NCBI RefSeq assembly: GCF_964355755.1
Contig: NC_092671.1
Span: 35,107,304 to 35,171,303, forward strand
Direction: 5' to 3'
Origin: Antedon mediterranea
Taxonomy: Eukaryota; Echinodermata; Crinoidea; Comatulida; Antedonidae
DNA: 64,000 nucleotides
The notes under the pieces were generated by a model. That model had not been told where the DNA came from, ran no database searches, and saw nothing but the letters and a program-made list of their open reading frames with translations. The position numbers and the translations under genes were made by a program. Below are positions 11,516 through 23,424 of the stretch, in pieces. Position 1 is the stretch's first letter. The number at the start of each line of letters is the position of its first letter.

Positions 11516-12245
11516 TATGTTATATTCCCCTTGTTCATAAACATAATTTATGGTTAAAAAAATTTACAAAATTATGTGCACATATGTGGCAAATGATAAT
11601 TCCAGGCCAAAGACAGAACACATTTAAAAAAAAATCGTTTAGAAAAATGTTTTATGAGTAACTCATTATAAAATAAAATTATTAAAAATGTTTTGGTCTA
11701 TTGGATGAAAGAGTCCATTATAAACTTAATTTCATATTACGACAGTTGGTTGTCTTTGTAGTCACACTCTAGTTATCACCATTTTTTCCATCATTTTTGC
11801 CAATCAAATCGTCCTGCCTTGAATTACCACTTAATAATGATATATAACTATTGTCTATTATGGTTTTTTGTTATTTTCTTTTATGATACCGAACAGAATG
11901 TTTTTAATAGAACAGTTTGACGGTTTACATATCCTATTTCTTCGAGCAATATTTTATCATTTTATATTAACCTGACCGAGATACGTTATATGAATATTTT
12001 TGATTTTTCTATTCATTTATTGCACGTAGAAAATTGTATCTTTTCTATGCATACAATCTTGTTAATAATTATGTTAATTTTTGTTTAAATTGATCTATTT
12101 TGTTTTTTGTTTTGTTTTTTTTTGTTTTGTTGTATTTTATTTGCTAAAAATATAAATTGCTATAAATGTCTATACGGCCATACAGCGTTGAAGTTGTTGG
12201 GTCGGTTGCATTCTGGAAGGAAGATCGTATAGAATCGAGGCGGGT
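11516..12245. other. intergenic spacer, nothing recognised
   Basis: AT-rich with T and TTTTG runs near 12100-12140. No gene or dated element is supportable. Confidence 0.4.
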
Positions 12246-12249
12246 GCTA

Positions 12250-12495
12250 CATGTACCGGAGAGTAATGGTGTAATGATAAAATCTGACTAGGAAGTGATA
12301 GGCATTGGTTTGAACCTATCCTTACCATACTTACTGTACTGTATCCTTGAGTAAGATTCTTTACTCTCATTGCCTTGTTCTTCGGATGGGACGTAAAGCC
12401 GTTTGTCCCGTGTACATACTGTAGTGCACATTAAAGAACTCTCCTGGTGTGCTTATCTGGTAGGAGTGCCTAATTCAAATTTCCTCAGTCTCCAG
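12250..12495 (+). repeat. tRNA-derived SINE, type B, copy 1
   Basis: B box GGTTTGAACC lies at 12307-12316. About 60 bases downstream is a conserved body TACTCTCATTGCCTTGTTC followed by GGATGGGACGTAAAGCCGTT. The same body recurs at 28284 and 44140, so this is a dispersed family with a tRNA-like head. Confidence 0.65.
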
Positions 12496-12529
12496 TTAAA
12501 AGCTTGAAGACAAATATAAATACCTTATA

Positions 12530-13032
12530 CAGTAAAACCTTTGTTTTACGTACCCTGATTTTTTGTTCCCTTAATATTACGTACGCTTAAATGACTGATG
12601 ACGTCATCATTTTCTTACATTGAGGGCGCAATTTAACAACAACAAAGCACAAAGCCATGGCTGTATGAAGAACTCATGTGCATTCCCCCTATGTAGCAGC
12701 GACTGTTTTTATTGATAGAAAATACAAGAACATTGATATTTTATTTATAACACTTTATTTAAACATTGTTCAGCCTGAATATACTATACAGTAGTTAGGC
12801 CTCACATCTTGCTAGGCCTGCTAGCCTGGCCTAGATTAGTCTAGGAAAGGCCTACTGTAGCTAAGCTAGTGACCACCTGCATACTGTACAAAGTAGGCAA
12901 ACACGGCAGCCTTTTTAGCTACATACGATCTATGTATTTGGGGGTCAATTTAAGGTCAACCTGGATTTACGAATCCCATGTTTTACGCACGCCTTTCGGT
13001 CCCGTACCGTACGTAAAAGGAAGGGTCTACTG
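12530..13032. mobile_element. TA-flanked MITE with CAGTAAAACC ends
   Basis: The left end CAGTAAAACCTTTGTTTTAC is matched at the right by GTAAAAGGAAGGGTCTACTG, with TA outside both. The terminal CAGT/ACTG and TA target are Tc1/mariner-like features. The interior has no transposase frame. A second, one-ended remnant of a related family (GTGTCCCTTAAATAGAGGTG to TCTACAGTA) follows at about 13050-13096. Confidence 0.6.
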
Positions 13033-13149
13033 TACCTTTATGTCACAAGAAAGTGTCCCTTAAATAGAGGTGTCCTAGAAGACAATTTCTACAGTACCAT
13101 TCACATACCAACTGCTGCTATTCTTTCCTTTTTAATCCAACCTCAAGCT

Positions 13150-13215
13150 CTGTGATCTGAGGTGTAAATTACAGTTATCTGGAGGGTTCAAATCCTCTCT
13201 GAGATCAACCTGCAA
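13150..13215 (+). repeat. possible tRNA-like SINE relic
   Basis: A B-box-like GGGTTCAAATCCTCT is present at about 13185. No A box at the right spacing is convincing, so this is only a possible decayed SINE head. Confidence 0.25.
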
Positions 13216-13219
13216 CTTT

Positions 13220-15640
13220 CTTGCAAATATTTGAAATCTACTACAGTAATTTAGTTTATAAACCAAAACCGACTCTATTATTTGAGTTGGTCAAAAGAAC
13301 TTCTCGTTAAATATTATTTCGTAATCAATTATCATAGCTACAGTACTACAATACATTATTTTATTATATGTTTAGAAATAGTGTATTTCTTCACTGTTGT
13401 GTTTAATAAAGCGGTTATTTAAAATGAATTGGAATACATCTTTATTATGGGTCTATGGAGTACTGTATCCCAAAGCTTTCCATAGAATCAATATGACTCG
13501 ATTAGTCCATGTAGTAATTTATTAAATGATAATGACATGTATTGTGTGTGCTATGCATTATATACTGTAATATACAATCATAAATTGTATTGTGTTCTTT
13601 TATTATCATTATTGTATTTTTGATGTTTGCAACAGCCTCATTTCCAACGTATTGTAAAGTTTACCAATGAGCTATAATTAGCAATATGCTTATTAGATGG
13701 AGTATTAATAGAACATACAATTAAGATACCATATTGTAATTATGATTATATTATAATAATGTTTGTTATGAATATTATAATTGGCCATCTGGCAAGTAGT
13801 CTAGTCTTGGTAATTCATAAATCAAAAATGAGGCATAATATGGATTACATGCTTTCTTTAAAATCTCATTCAATTTATGTAAGGGTCTGTTACTGCTGCA
13901 TAAACCGTTTATTTCAAAAATATAATTTTTAGACCGATCGCATTTCTGCCCAATTGGCGTGACCCTTAGGGAGTTTGCATTAGTTGAATAGTGTAACATC
14001 TAAGCCGTGATGTAGCCATGAGAAATAAAGTGGTCCGGTTTTCGCAAGAAAATGAAACAAGACACTGGTTTGTCAAAGGCCAGTTTGAAACCTTACCAAC
14101 CGTACTGGGAGCTACAGCCCTGTTAAGTCTGTGCAAGACTACGAGCAATGATTATTGGAATGTTCGGCACTACACATACTGTAATGCACTTTATCATTAA
14201 ATATCAATTAGAAAAGACATTTTGGCAACCTTTTCTGTTTGGCACCCACCCTATTAGTGTTTATTATTATTAATATTATACATCATTTGCTTATTTTCCG
14301 CCTAGTATACCAACCTTGTCATTGTAAACCTTTTAACACCTAGCCTAAGCTGTAGCTTCACTTCTTTATTTTAATAGCACATTTGCAATTCATTTATCTT
14401 CATATTAAGTCGGTTATATATGTCCTATCGTTTCCGGTTTTGTTTGGTTATTACTCTAAATGTAGCATTGCATATATTTTGACAGATTAACTCTGAGGGC
14501 TCTTTACGTAAAGCGTGGGTTGAAACGATACTCTGCTAATGCACTATGTACAATTAATGCATTCATTTGGGTCAAACGATATTTCCTCTACGGTTTAATT
14601 TCATACAGAATATATCGCAAGACCGATATGGAAAATGTTGACATGTAATTTTCTCTGGTATTGATTGCTTAAGGTTGTTATACCTTCTTGTAGATGTTGT
14701 TGTTTATCGAGTAACACGTATTATCTAATAATAATTGTATCATAAATTTGAATATGATCTAATATTTTTTTTAATATCATTTTTTGCAAATAAAAATTGT
14801 CAGTACATATAAAAGGTTTTTCTGTTTTTAGTTTCATTGAACTACTATACAGTAAATACAATCATTATTTCTTTCCTCTTTTATTATTTTCGTATGTTAA
14901 AATTTGTTTGAAAATGTCTATAATTTTCAAGAATCTTTTTTAAACTATACCATCCTTTTTTTTTCAATAAAATTATATAAATCTTAACAGAAGGTCTCTT
15001 TACATTTTGCCAAGTATTTTGTTTAGTTATGAGCACAATTTATTAAAATATTGAGAATTTTCGACAAAACACTAGTTGTATCATTTCAGAAACTCGCAGA
15101 GTATTCTAGTATTAAAAATCTTTAATCATGCTGGTTGTTACTAAATGATAATTCTTAATCGAAGAATATTAAATATGAATATTATTATTAGATAAGATGA
15201 TGATGAAGAGGAAATTGAGAAGTAATAGATGATAAAGAGGTTGGTACCAGCAAAGAGATTTCCTATTAAAGATTAAAGGATGTTGTATAAGGGCACTTGA
15301 GATTGGAAGAGACGATTTTACCTCTAAGTACAAAAGTAGAAGAAAGACGAGATAAGGAGGAGTATGTAGAATTTAATAAAGAATAAGAGAGATGGAATTA
15401 TTACAAAAGAAACTGAATGTAGGAGGAAATTAAGATTCATACCAATGATATTAATATTCTAAAATGATACTTTAATTTTCTGATTGATAAAAAAAGATGT
15501 TTTTCAAATTGAAGAGCATGGTAGTTTTGGAGTGGAAATGTTCAATAAGGAGATGAAAAGAAAGGAGTATGTGCTGTAGTTTGATGAGATTGACTGGGCA
15601 GGGGGCATACTGTAGGTATGTGAATAGTGTAATACAATAC
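13220..15640. other. intergenic stretch, no gene seen
   Basis: Two short overlapping open frames on opposite strands near 13775-14200 show no recognisable domain or splice context. Bases 15180-15460 form a purine-rich tract (GA-rich on the plus strand) of unknown origin. Confidence 0.4.
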
Positions 15641-15644
15641 AATA

Positions 15645-15787
15645 TAGAACCCCTATTAAGGGGACACATTAGGACCTAAAAAAAGAGATATCACTTGAAT
15701 ATGTGTTGGCCATGATGTAAAACATTGGCCCTGTCTCATTTCACTAGCTAGGTCCTCTGAATAGGGGTGTCCCAAGGAGGGGTTCTA
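15645..15787. mobile_element. short MITE of the TAGAACCCCTATTAAGGGGAC family
   Basis: The left end TAGAACCCCTATTAAGGGGA is matched by GGTGTCCCAAGGAGGGGTTC then TA at the right. Related ends occur at 34157-34743, 35031-35276 and, as a single end, at 28525-28585. It has no coding capacity. Confidence 0.55.
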
Positions 15788-15799
15788 CTAGTGTATGAT

Positions 15800-17940
15800 G
15801 GATAACATGGCGGGAGGTGTGCTGTAGGTAAAAAGTGAAAAATAATTAACATTAAATAATATAAATTAATATAGTGTACAATGTATACATTTATTTCAAA
15901 ATTGGATCAACATTTTGTAAAGTTGATTTCTATGGTAATTATGATGAACATACATTATACACATGTGCTTCATCGTGTGAAAACTTGTGATGGTTAACAA
16001 GAAGCAAAAATAATCTTCTCTGATAACTGAAATAAAATAAAAATACTCAAACAAATGTGATGGATGGACTATATACTGTAACAGGAAAGCCACTCCGAGA
16101 GTGCATACTTGTAGATCTTGTAATTACCTTTTCTTCAGTAATCATGCTAACAAACAAACAGACAAACTGATCGACTACATATACCTCATTGGCGGAGGTA
16201 AATAAACACGTCAGAGAACCAAAGGATATTACTGAAAAATATTTATAAAGTAAGAAAAAATAGAGATGATTATTATGTCGAGAAGGAAATCGCGTAGGAG
16301 GAGAAACAAGTATGAGGTTACCATAAATAAACCCCCAAATAATCAAGAAACAAAAGACGTGGGATGAACAGCGTGGGACAAACAAATTAAATCTCAGCAG
16401 AAATAATTTATTTAATGATACCACCTAAGATATTACGAATTGATATTACTTTAAATGATTATTTTGTACAGATACATCTCCAGGCGCTTGTTATTTAAAT
16501 TAAAGAACAACAAGCTATAGACAAACATCAATAATATTGATGTACTAAAGCAATTTGATTCATTGTGTAATTTAAAACTGAAAATACTTCCTATTTCAGA
16601 TTACAATGTGCTTTTGTCTGATTACATCCCAGTGGTTTATGAGAGGTATCTTTTTAACAATAATGTACACAAATGAATTAAGATTTTATATCCAAGAATC
16701 ACAATAGATCATTGTTGTGATCCCCCCTGGATGTATTATTTTTTTTCTTCTATGAAATTATGATATTATAGGGGTCGTTATATATTAGCATGAACAGAGA
16801 TCAAATACCTTGTGTCAACAAGTTTTGCCATGCCAAACAGTTGGTTGAGTGGTATAGGCTAGGCCCTGGGTTCGATGCTCATCAACATCATCTGTGTTTG
16901 TGGGAGAGGTGGAAGTCGGCCCCTGGGTACCCCTAAATTTAGTAAATTGTAATGCAAAAGATAGGACATCAAATTGAACTCAGCCCTTCATTTCACCATT
17001 TTTAGGCACTGGGCCCTCCTCCCCCACCTATTTCAAAACCCTGGATTTGCAGCTGTTTTTTAATAGTTGAGATAGATTATTTACAGGGTTAGATTTAAAG
17101 TTATATTTAGCTATGACTTCTGCCTCAACGTAATAGGAAAAAAAATAATGATGTGCGTTCTACGACGGCTATGTCGGAGTAAGTTTTAAGGTAACTTTAA
17201 TATTTCTATTTTTAAATTCCTATTAAAATTAAATTTCTATTTCTATCTTTAGTTTCTAATTCATACCATGGAGATATACCTCCATGTTTATACTGATAAA
17301 ATACTAATGTATGACCGATTATAATCTCATGGTATATAATCTCACCAATTTAGGTTAAATTTGGTCACAAGAATTCCATTGTTAATGCAATTTAAGTGTA
17401 TATCTATTAATACCACCACATAGTTTTTGTCCGAATTTCACACCCATAGAATTGCTACAGCAGAAAACTGGTTCTGAATTTTATGACAACAACAAAGAGG
17501 AATATATTTCTTGTACTTTGAACTTTATTATGAGTGTTTTTACCAAAAGCAGATGTTGCAGAATAAACTACATTTCTTTTTTTTATTCCACCCTTCCCCT
17601 TTGAGACCTATTGCGTTTGTAAAACATGCGAGGATTTGTAACAGTCTTTACTGAAAATCTCTATTTAATCCAAGTACGCAAAATTAAAACATAAAAGATT
17701 ATTGTCGGTAAACAACATCCGCTACAATTCGGTTGACATACATAATATGGAATATAATCATTCATCTTACAGGGCAGGTGATACGTTTCAGGCATTTTTA
17801 CTACTTTAAACTTAAAAACTTAATCAAAATGTGCTTTAAAAACTATGTCAAAGGTCGGGCAATACCCAGCTGCTTTGGGAACTAGGTGTGCTTTGTTTAT
17901 AAAAGTAGGTCTAAATTTTTAAACACTCTTGTTCATGATC
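15800..17940. other. intergenic stretch, no gene seen
   Basis: A 125-codon minus-strand frame at 16047-16424 overlaps a GGCGGAGGTAA-type repeat-like segment near 16190 and is not protein-like. A weak B-box-like GGGTTCGATGC sits near 16869. Nothing else is recognised. Confidence 0.4.
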
Positions 17941-17943
17941 GAG

Positions 17944-18135
17944 TATTATTATATAAATTCAAGGCTATTTTACTGTATACAGAGAAATAAAGTTTCTTTT
18001 TGTGGGATAACTTAACAATTTTCTAGGTCTAACCAATTATTATTATAAATTCAAGGATATTTTACTGTGTACTGAGAAATAAAGTTTCTTTTTGTTGTAT
18101 AACTTAAAGTTTTTCTAGGCCGAACAAATTGTTGT
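17944..18135. repeat. tandem duplication, two units of about 95 bp
   Basis: Both units read TATAAATTCAAGG, TATTTTACTGT, then AGAAATAAAGTTTCTTTTTG and end in TTTTCTAGG. They differ by scattered substitutions. Confidence 0.75.
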
Positions 18136-18774
18136 CCTTGGCCTTCTTGTTGTAGTGGATAAATACAATAATGTATACCAACAACTTTGTAGATGTTAAT
18201 GTACTTAGGTAACCTATCCTTGATATTACACTGTAGGTCTGGTTAATGAACTAGTGTAGTTTAAAATAGACATATTTTCCTTAAATGTGTAGTTCACATT
18301 TTAAAATAGCTTAAAATACTGTTGTACATGTCCTTCATGACAATAGGGTTTAATGAACTTGAATTTAGTTAAAACAGATACTGTATTGTATTTGTGCTCA
18401 TTTTATAATAACAAAGTTTAATACTATAATAGTTTTGTGGTAAACAATTTTTACACACTAACATAAAATAGGATCGTTTAATGAACTTGAAATAAATGTT
18501 TTTTTATAGGTTTTTTTTTAGATTATCAATTGGGACATATGGTATTTTTGCTAATTATAAACTGATGAAAGTTCAATACTTTCAGTAACTATAAAAAAAA
18601 AGAATTTTAAATAGAACACACAAAAAAATTGATTGAAATTAATGTACACAAGAATACGATGTTTTTTCCTAATGCAGTCATAACTTGGATCACTGAATAT
18701 GCATGGCCGCACATATTTTGGTTTTGAAAATGGTCAGAGTATAATTACTAATTATTATATGATACTATAGAAAA

Positions 18775-19125
18775 AAAAAAATAATAATAATAATACGAAT
18801 TTGTAAAGCGCCAATTCCAGCAGTAAGTATGAGAGAGCTCAATTTGAAAGAAAAAGATGAGTTTTCAAGGCAGATTTAAAGGCGAGTAGAAGAACATGAT
18901 CTGATAGAGGCGGGTAGGTCATTCCATAAGCGAGAGGCAGCAGAAGTAAAGGTGATTAGGCCATACGTTTTAGTGTTAAAAGTCGGAGATTTTTTGAAAA
19001 CAATTTGGGACCTTTTCACACTATAATGCCTATTTTCAGCATGATGCAACAAATGTTGTGTCTGAACACTAAAGTGACAGCATGTTTTTTGACAGTTTTC
19101 AGGAAATCTTGTTGATTTCATGAAT
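18775..19125 (-). pseudogene. 5'-truncated, frameshifted non-LTR retrotransposon (CR1/L2-like) 3' end
   Basis: The minus strand encodes the C-terminal tail of a LINE ORF2, including SRLWNDLPASIRSCSSTR. After a one-base frameshift near 18878 it continues as FKSALKTHLFLSN and a stop. The W-N-x-LP-x-SIR and FK-x-LK-x-HLF motifs are typical of CR1/L2/Jockey-group ORF2 ends. A short 3' UTR follows, ending in GGCGCTTTACAAATTCG and an (ATT)n tail at 18775-18796. Everything upstream of this tail, including the reverse transcriptase core, is missing, so the copy is dead on arrival. The exact clade is not decided. Confidence 0.8.
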
Positions 19126-20770
19126 TTGTCGAATTATTTGGAAACCAGTTTTCACAAGTTCACTGCCGTAAAATAAAACAGGAATGTTGTCATAATCAAT
19201 ACGACAGCTTTAGGTGTCGCATGTCACATACATCCATTGTTTACCTTTTGTTTGTTGTGTTGTTTTCATTTTATGCTTGAATGATTTTACAAAACACTGG
19301 GTTGTAGTTACCTGGGAAGTGGTTGCTCATTGGTGATAAGAACCATAGCAGTTCTCAATCTACTGTTACCTAATACGTGCCTGTGTAAAAATTAAAAATA
19401 ACAGGAATGTTTTCTTCAGTTTAGAAAAAAGGCAGACCCTGAAAGTACAAATTGTCACTAGCATAAGATACCACAAAACCACAGACCATAGCCCTAACAA
19501 CCACAGACCATGACCTTCAAAACCACAAACCATAGCCCTCAAAACCACACATAACTAACCAACATACCACAGTTGTCAAAATTACATGTAAATTATATTA
19601 AACAGACAGATATCAAACCATACATAACCAGTGGCATTGAATTGGGTGTACATCAAAATGTCATTTACGTTTTGATTTTTGTGACTATTGAATTGCTATT
19701 CTTTTGAATGGAGCTTAAAATGGTAGTCTGTAGAAACTCTTCATAATGCCTGTTTCTATGTCCTCTTAAACCATAAATGAAATACTGAATATAATTATTA
19801 TATATTACAAAAAAAACGAAGGAAATGCAGTGTATTTTCCGGTTGGCAAAAACAGCGTCTTTAAAATTTCAATGATATTCCATTGCCAAATACTGTATTA
19901 AGTTTATTAAACACAAGCACCATTTCTGGAGCCAAAAATATACCGTTTAAGAATACTGAATGTATATCTTTTTGGCATCAGAAACAGGTCCATATACTAT
20001 ATTGTGCTCTTTTTCGGAAGGTCTATGTATCTTGATCCTGAAGCTGTTTTGTGTGAGATAAGAATACATGAAGCACCTCCTTTCATTAGCCGTTCATTAT
20101 CATATTTGCAACATGGCCCCCTGGTTTACTGCCCATTTCATCAACAGAAATATCTAGCTCGGAAAAAAATGGGAAAACCAAAATTCAAATCTTTGTAAAA
20201 ATGTATTGTTCATATTGAACATACAGTAAATACTGTGGGAATCCAGTTACTTTTTTCTGAAACACAAACCTGTATCTTTTGTAGTAATAATAATGAACAT
20301 TTATAGTTAACCTAAAAGTGATTCTATTAATACATCATAGCCAATTAACCCTTTACAAAAGTTATATCGTGTACATGTTTTCTGCAATTAAAACTGAAAA
20401 AAAAACTGGTACCACCATTAACAATTTTCTACATGAAAAAATTATTAGAACACAGATGTAATTAACGTTACCATAAACTGTAATTTTTGTCGATGAAATT
20501 TCATATTTTTTGGTTGAATTATTTTGCAGTTGTAGGCATCTGTCATACAGTGCTTTATATTTTTATTAACTCATGCATTCCACCGTAACAAGCAACGCCA
20601 TTGTAAATTTCAACACTATTGATGCTTGCTGAACCTTTCAAACAATACTCTGCTTATAGTTCAATACAAGCTTCTATTATTTACAAACAGAAATTTGATG
20701 TGTTCTCAGTATATATTAATAATATAACTAGGTATCGAAAAACAATAGTTTCATGCATATTATTATAGCA
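19126..20770. other. intergenic stretch, no gene seen
   Basis: Bases 19467-19550 hold about four copies of an ACCACAGACCATAGCCCT-type unit of about 21 bp. The rest shows no exon-like structure. Confidence 0.4.
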
Positions 20771-20772
20771 CA

Positions 20773-21058
20773 GTGTTTTAATTGTTGTGCCGTGACATAA
20801 GAAAGGCAACGTTGGTTGTTTTTTTTTTCACTCTGGGTACTGTACATGTTTAATGTTGGAACGGAGAGACAGTTTTAAAGGCTTCAAATTGAAACCCTCT
20901 CTAAAGGCCAATTTAGGGGTATTTTAATTGTTGTGCCGTGACATAAGAAAGTCGTTTGTTCACTCTGGGTATATGTTTAATGTCGGGAAGGAGAGACATA
21001 TCCTACTAGACAGTTTAAAGGCTTCAAATTGAGACCCTCTCAAAAGGTCAATTTAGCA
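20773..21058. repeat. tandem duplication, two units of about 145 bp
   Basis: Both units start TTTTAATTGTTGTGCCGTGA and end with TTCAAATTGARACCCTCTC followed by CAATTTAG. The second unit lacks some bases after CATAAGAAAG and has a small insertion, so it is an old duplication. Confidence 0.8.
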
Positions 21059-21360
21059 GTAACAGTAACGAAAAAGGGTGTAGCTTGTTCCAGAATCTGT
21101 ATCTATCGGGTTTCTGCGCAACAGCCCATCCGCTCCGCGCTGTAAATGGTCATAAAAAATTAACATAGAATTCTATAATTTTGTTTTCCCCTTATTATTT
21201 AATGCTTACCGTTAAAGCTCTTCTGTCTAAATTGGTTTCGTTTCTTTTGTGTATAAGCCAGCACCAATATGGCAATGTTTCCATATTTATCCATTCATGT
21301 AGTATAGTTTATAGTTTCTATTTCCACTGTATATCATTTTTTTCTTTTCAGTCTTTGTAA

Positions 21361-21508
21361 CGCTTTGTCTACTCTATCAAACAAATTTGATGTGCCCATA
21401 TATGGACACGATGATGTCATATCACTGCAATATTTAGGCACATCACTGCCGTATTTGGGCATATCACACGTTTTTGTCAAACTAGTTTGATAGTATAGAC
21501 AGAGCTTT
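21361..21508. mobile_element. AGCTCTGTCTACAC MITE, copy 2 (inverted)
   Basis: Ends CTTTGTCTACTCTATCAAAC and GTTTGATAGTATAGACAGAG frame a core with ATATATGGACACGATGATGTCATATCACTG. It is in the opposite orientation to copy 1. Confidence 0.7.
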
Positions 21509-22500
21509 ACATCCTGCTTTTAAGGTTAATTAAATGTACCATACAAAGATTGATTGAATACAAAGTGAAACTTTAACCAGGTCATATTTATTTACATTTA
21601 AGCCTACAGTACTATTGGCAACTTAACAAGTCATGATAAATTAGGGTATTAGAAATTAGGTCACCTTAATGTGACCTTTAGCTATTGATTTCTGATACAT
21701 TCATTCATACAGGTTTCTATATAGTATATTTCAATATAAAAAGATGGGTTGAAAAAATATATTAGAAAAATCAGCTGAACAGAAGAAATTTACTATGAAC
21801 ACTTGCGTACTATGTACATCACAGCCACTGATCATAACTGGGCCTTATGGGAGACCAGTCTTTGACTGAAGAGGTCACCCAATATAAATAAAATATTTCC
21901 ATTCAATTATTGTTGTTCTTAACAAAACCTTTTTTTTGTATTTATATTAAATTGTTTAATGCTAAAATATGTTAAATGGTTGACAGTGACAGACTAAATC
22001 TGCAAAAAATGTGAAAGAACTCCTAAAGAGAATCCAATTCAATAGGTCAGGTGCTTAACCTTTTGCATTCTTCAAATTTTTTGTTTATTACCCTGTAGTC
22101 ACATGTGTATGACAAGGACTTAGGATGTAGAATCTCTTATAATCTGTTCTATATTCATTGTCCCCTCTGGATAAAAGTTCACTTTAAAACTATTGTCTCA
22201 CAAGTTACAGTTCATTAAAGATCATGAGAAAAAATCTTTGGGAAAGAAATGTGTTTATAATTTGCATATAAAACATCAACAGAATAATGATTTTAAAGTA
22301 TAACATTTCTGTTTTGATTAGAGAATTGGATCTCTCAAGTCTTTTTAGCATATCTCCTCGATCGTTAGCTGCTTTCGGTCAAAGGGTCATTAGCGAAATT
22401 GTGTGAAGATAAGAAATTACTAATTAAGCAAAATGACTGTTAAAAGCAATACAGAAATTACTAAATACTTACACAGTGCAGGCGTTGATTTTATACACAA
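21509..22500. other. intergenic stretch, nothing recognised
   Basis: AT-rich, no repeats shared with the rest of the window, no exon-like frames. Confidence 0.4.
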
Positions 22501-22507
22501 TATACAG

Positions 22508-22662
22508 TAAAGGCGTGTGGCGCAGTGTGTTGGACTTTGAACTACTGATCGTGAGATTGAGGTTCGAATCCAACTCTCGCCGCATTGCTTGTATCCTAGG
22601 CAAGATACATTACTGACTTTACTTCTCTCCGCCCAGGTGTATAAATGGGAACCGGGGAATTT
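22508..22662 (+). repeat. tRNA-derived SINE, type C, copy 1
   Basis: A-box-like TGGCGCAGTGTG (about 22517) and a perfect consensus B box GGTTCGAATCC (22561-22571) are correctly spaced. A body follows with CCTAGGCAAGATACATTACT and CTCCGCCCAGGTGTATAAAT. The same family lies inverted at 58480-58622. The acceptor-stem halves do not pair, so it is not a functional tRNA gene. Confidence 0.7.
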
Positions 22663-23049
22663 TGTATATATATGTTTTATATAATATTTTCGAAAATGCA
22701 ATAAAAAAGATCATCAACTCAAACAGTGCTATGAAATATTGTAGGAGCTATCATATACAGTAAAGAGGGCGCTCTTTCACTTTTTTTTTCTGTTTGATTT
22801 TTTTTTAGACATTTGCTACACGAGCAATATGAACAAATTTTACAGTATTTCTTCTATCACTTCAATAGGTCATCAACCTTAACCTCCCTCCTTCCTAGAA
22901 ATAGAACATTCAGAAAACACAATCTTCAATCATATTTTAAGAAATTAGCATTTTAAAAATTTATACCTATGATACTTGCATAATGTTTTGTCCAGTCTTC
23001 GGTTGCATTTTTCATGCATGCATTTTAAAATAATAAATGCCACATTTGT

Positions 23050-23420
23050 ACCAAATTGTTTTCGGTCAACAACGCCCTCTATCTACAGTATTATTGAGAG
23101 TTACAGAGTGCAGTGTGTGACGTCACAAGCTGTATCGCATGGTGGCTATGTGACAGGAATCCCCTTTCTGTTGAGAACAAAATCTTAAAATTATGACCGC
23201 AGATGGTCGTACAATGGCTTAAATATCATAATTTTGATTGTGTGTAAGTAAGCCTTTTATTATATTTTAATGCAGAAAACCACACATATATACAGTATCA
23301 AAATTTAGTTATCGTTGTAATCTGAAAGAAAATGTGGAAAAACAGGAGCACAATATTAGGCCAGGAGAAGAGTCTAAATACGGGAGTCTCCCGGGTCAAT
23401 AACAGGAGTGTTGGCATTTG
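23050..23420 (+). repeat. dispersed repeat family X, copy 1
   Basis: This 370-bp segment matches 60745-61080 in order and orientation: CCCTCTATCTA, GTGACGTCACAAGC, GTGGCTATGTGA, CCGCAGATGGTCGTACA, TATTTTAATGCAGAAAA, GAAAATGTGGAAAAAC and GAGTCTAAATA. No termini or coding capacity were identified, so its class is unknown. Confidence 0.75.
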
Positions 23421-23424
23421 TAGG

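Noticed and set aside
13775-14200. Three overlapping 60-74-codon frames considered as a decayed retroelement
   Set aside because: No reverse transcriptase or endonuclease motif could be read in any frame, and shifting frames did not join recognisable blocks.
16047-16424. 125-codon minus-strand open frame
   Set aside because: Aromatic/hydrophobic-rich translation of AT-rich DNA with no domain or splice context. It overlaps a repeat-like GGCGGAGGTAA segment.
22508-22580. Possible tRNA gene with perfect B box
   Set aside because: Acceptor-stem ends do not pair, the anticodon arm is not convincing, and a SINE body follows. A second copy at 58480 confirms a dispersed family. Similar logic applies to 4531, 30350 and 56192.
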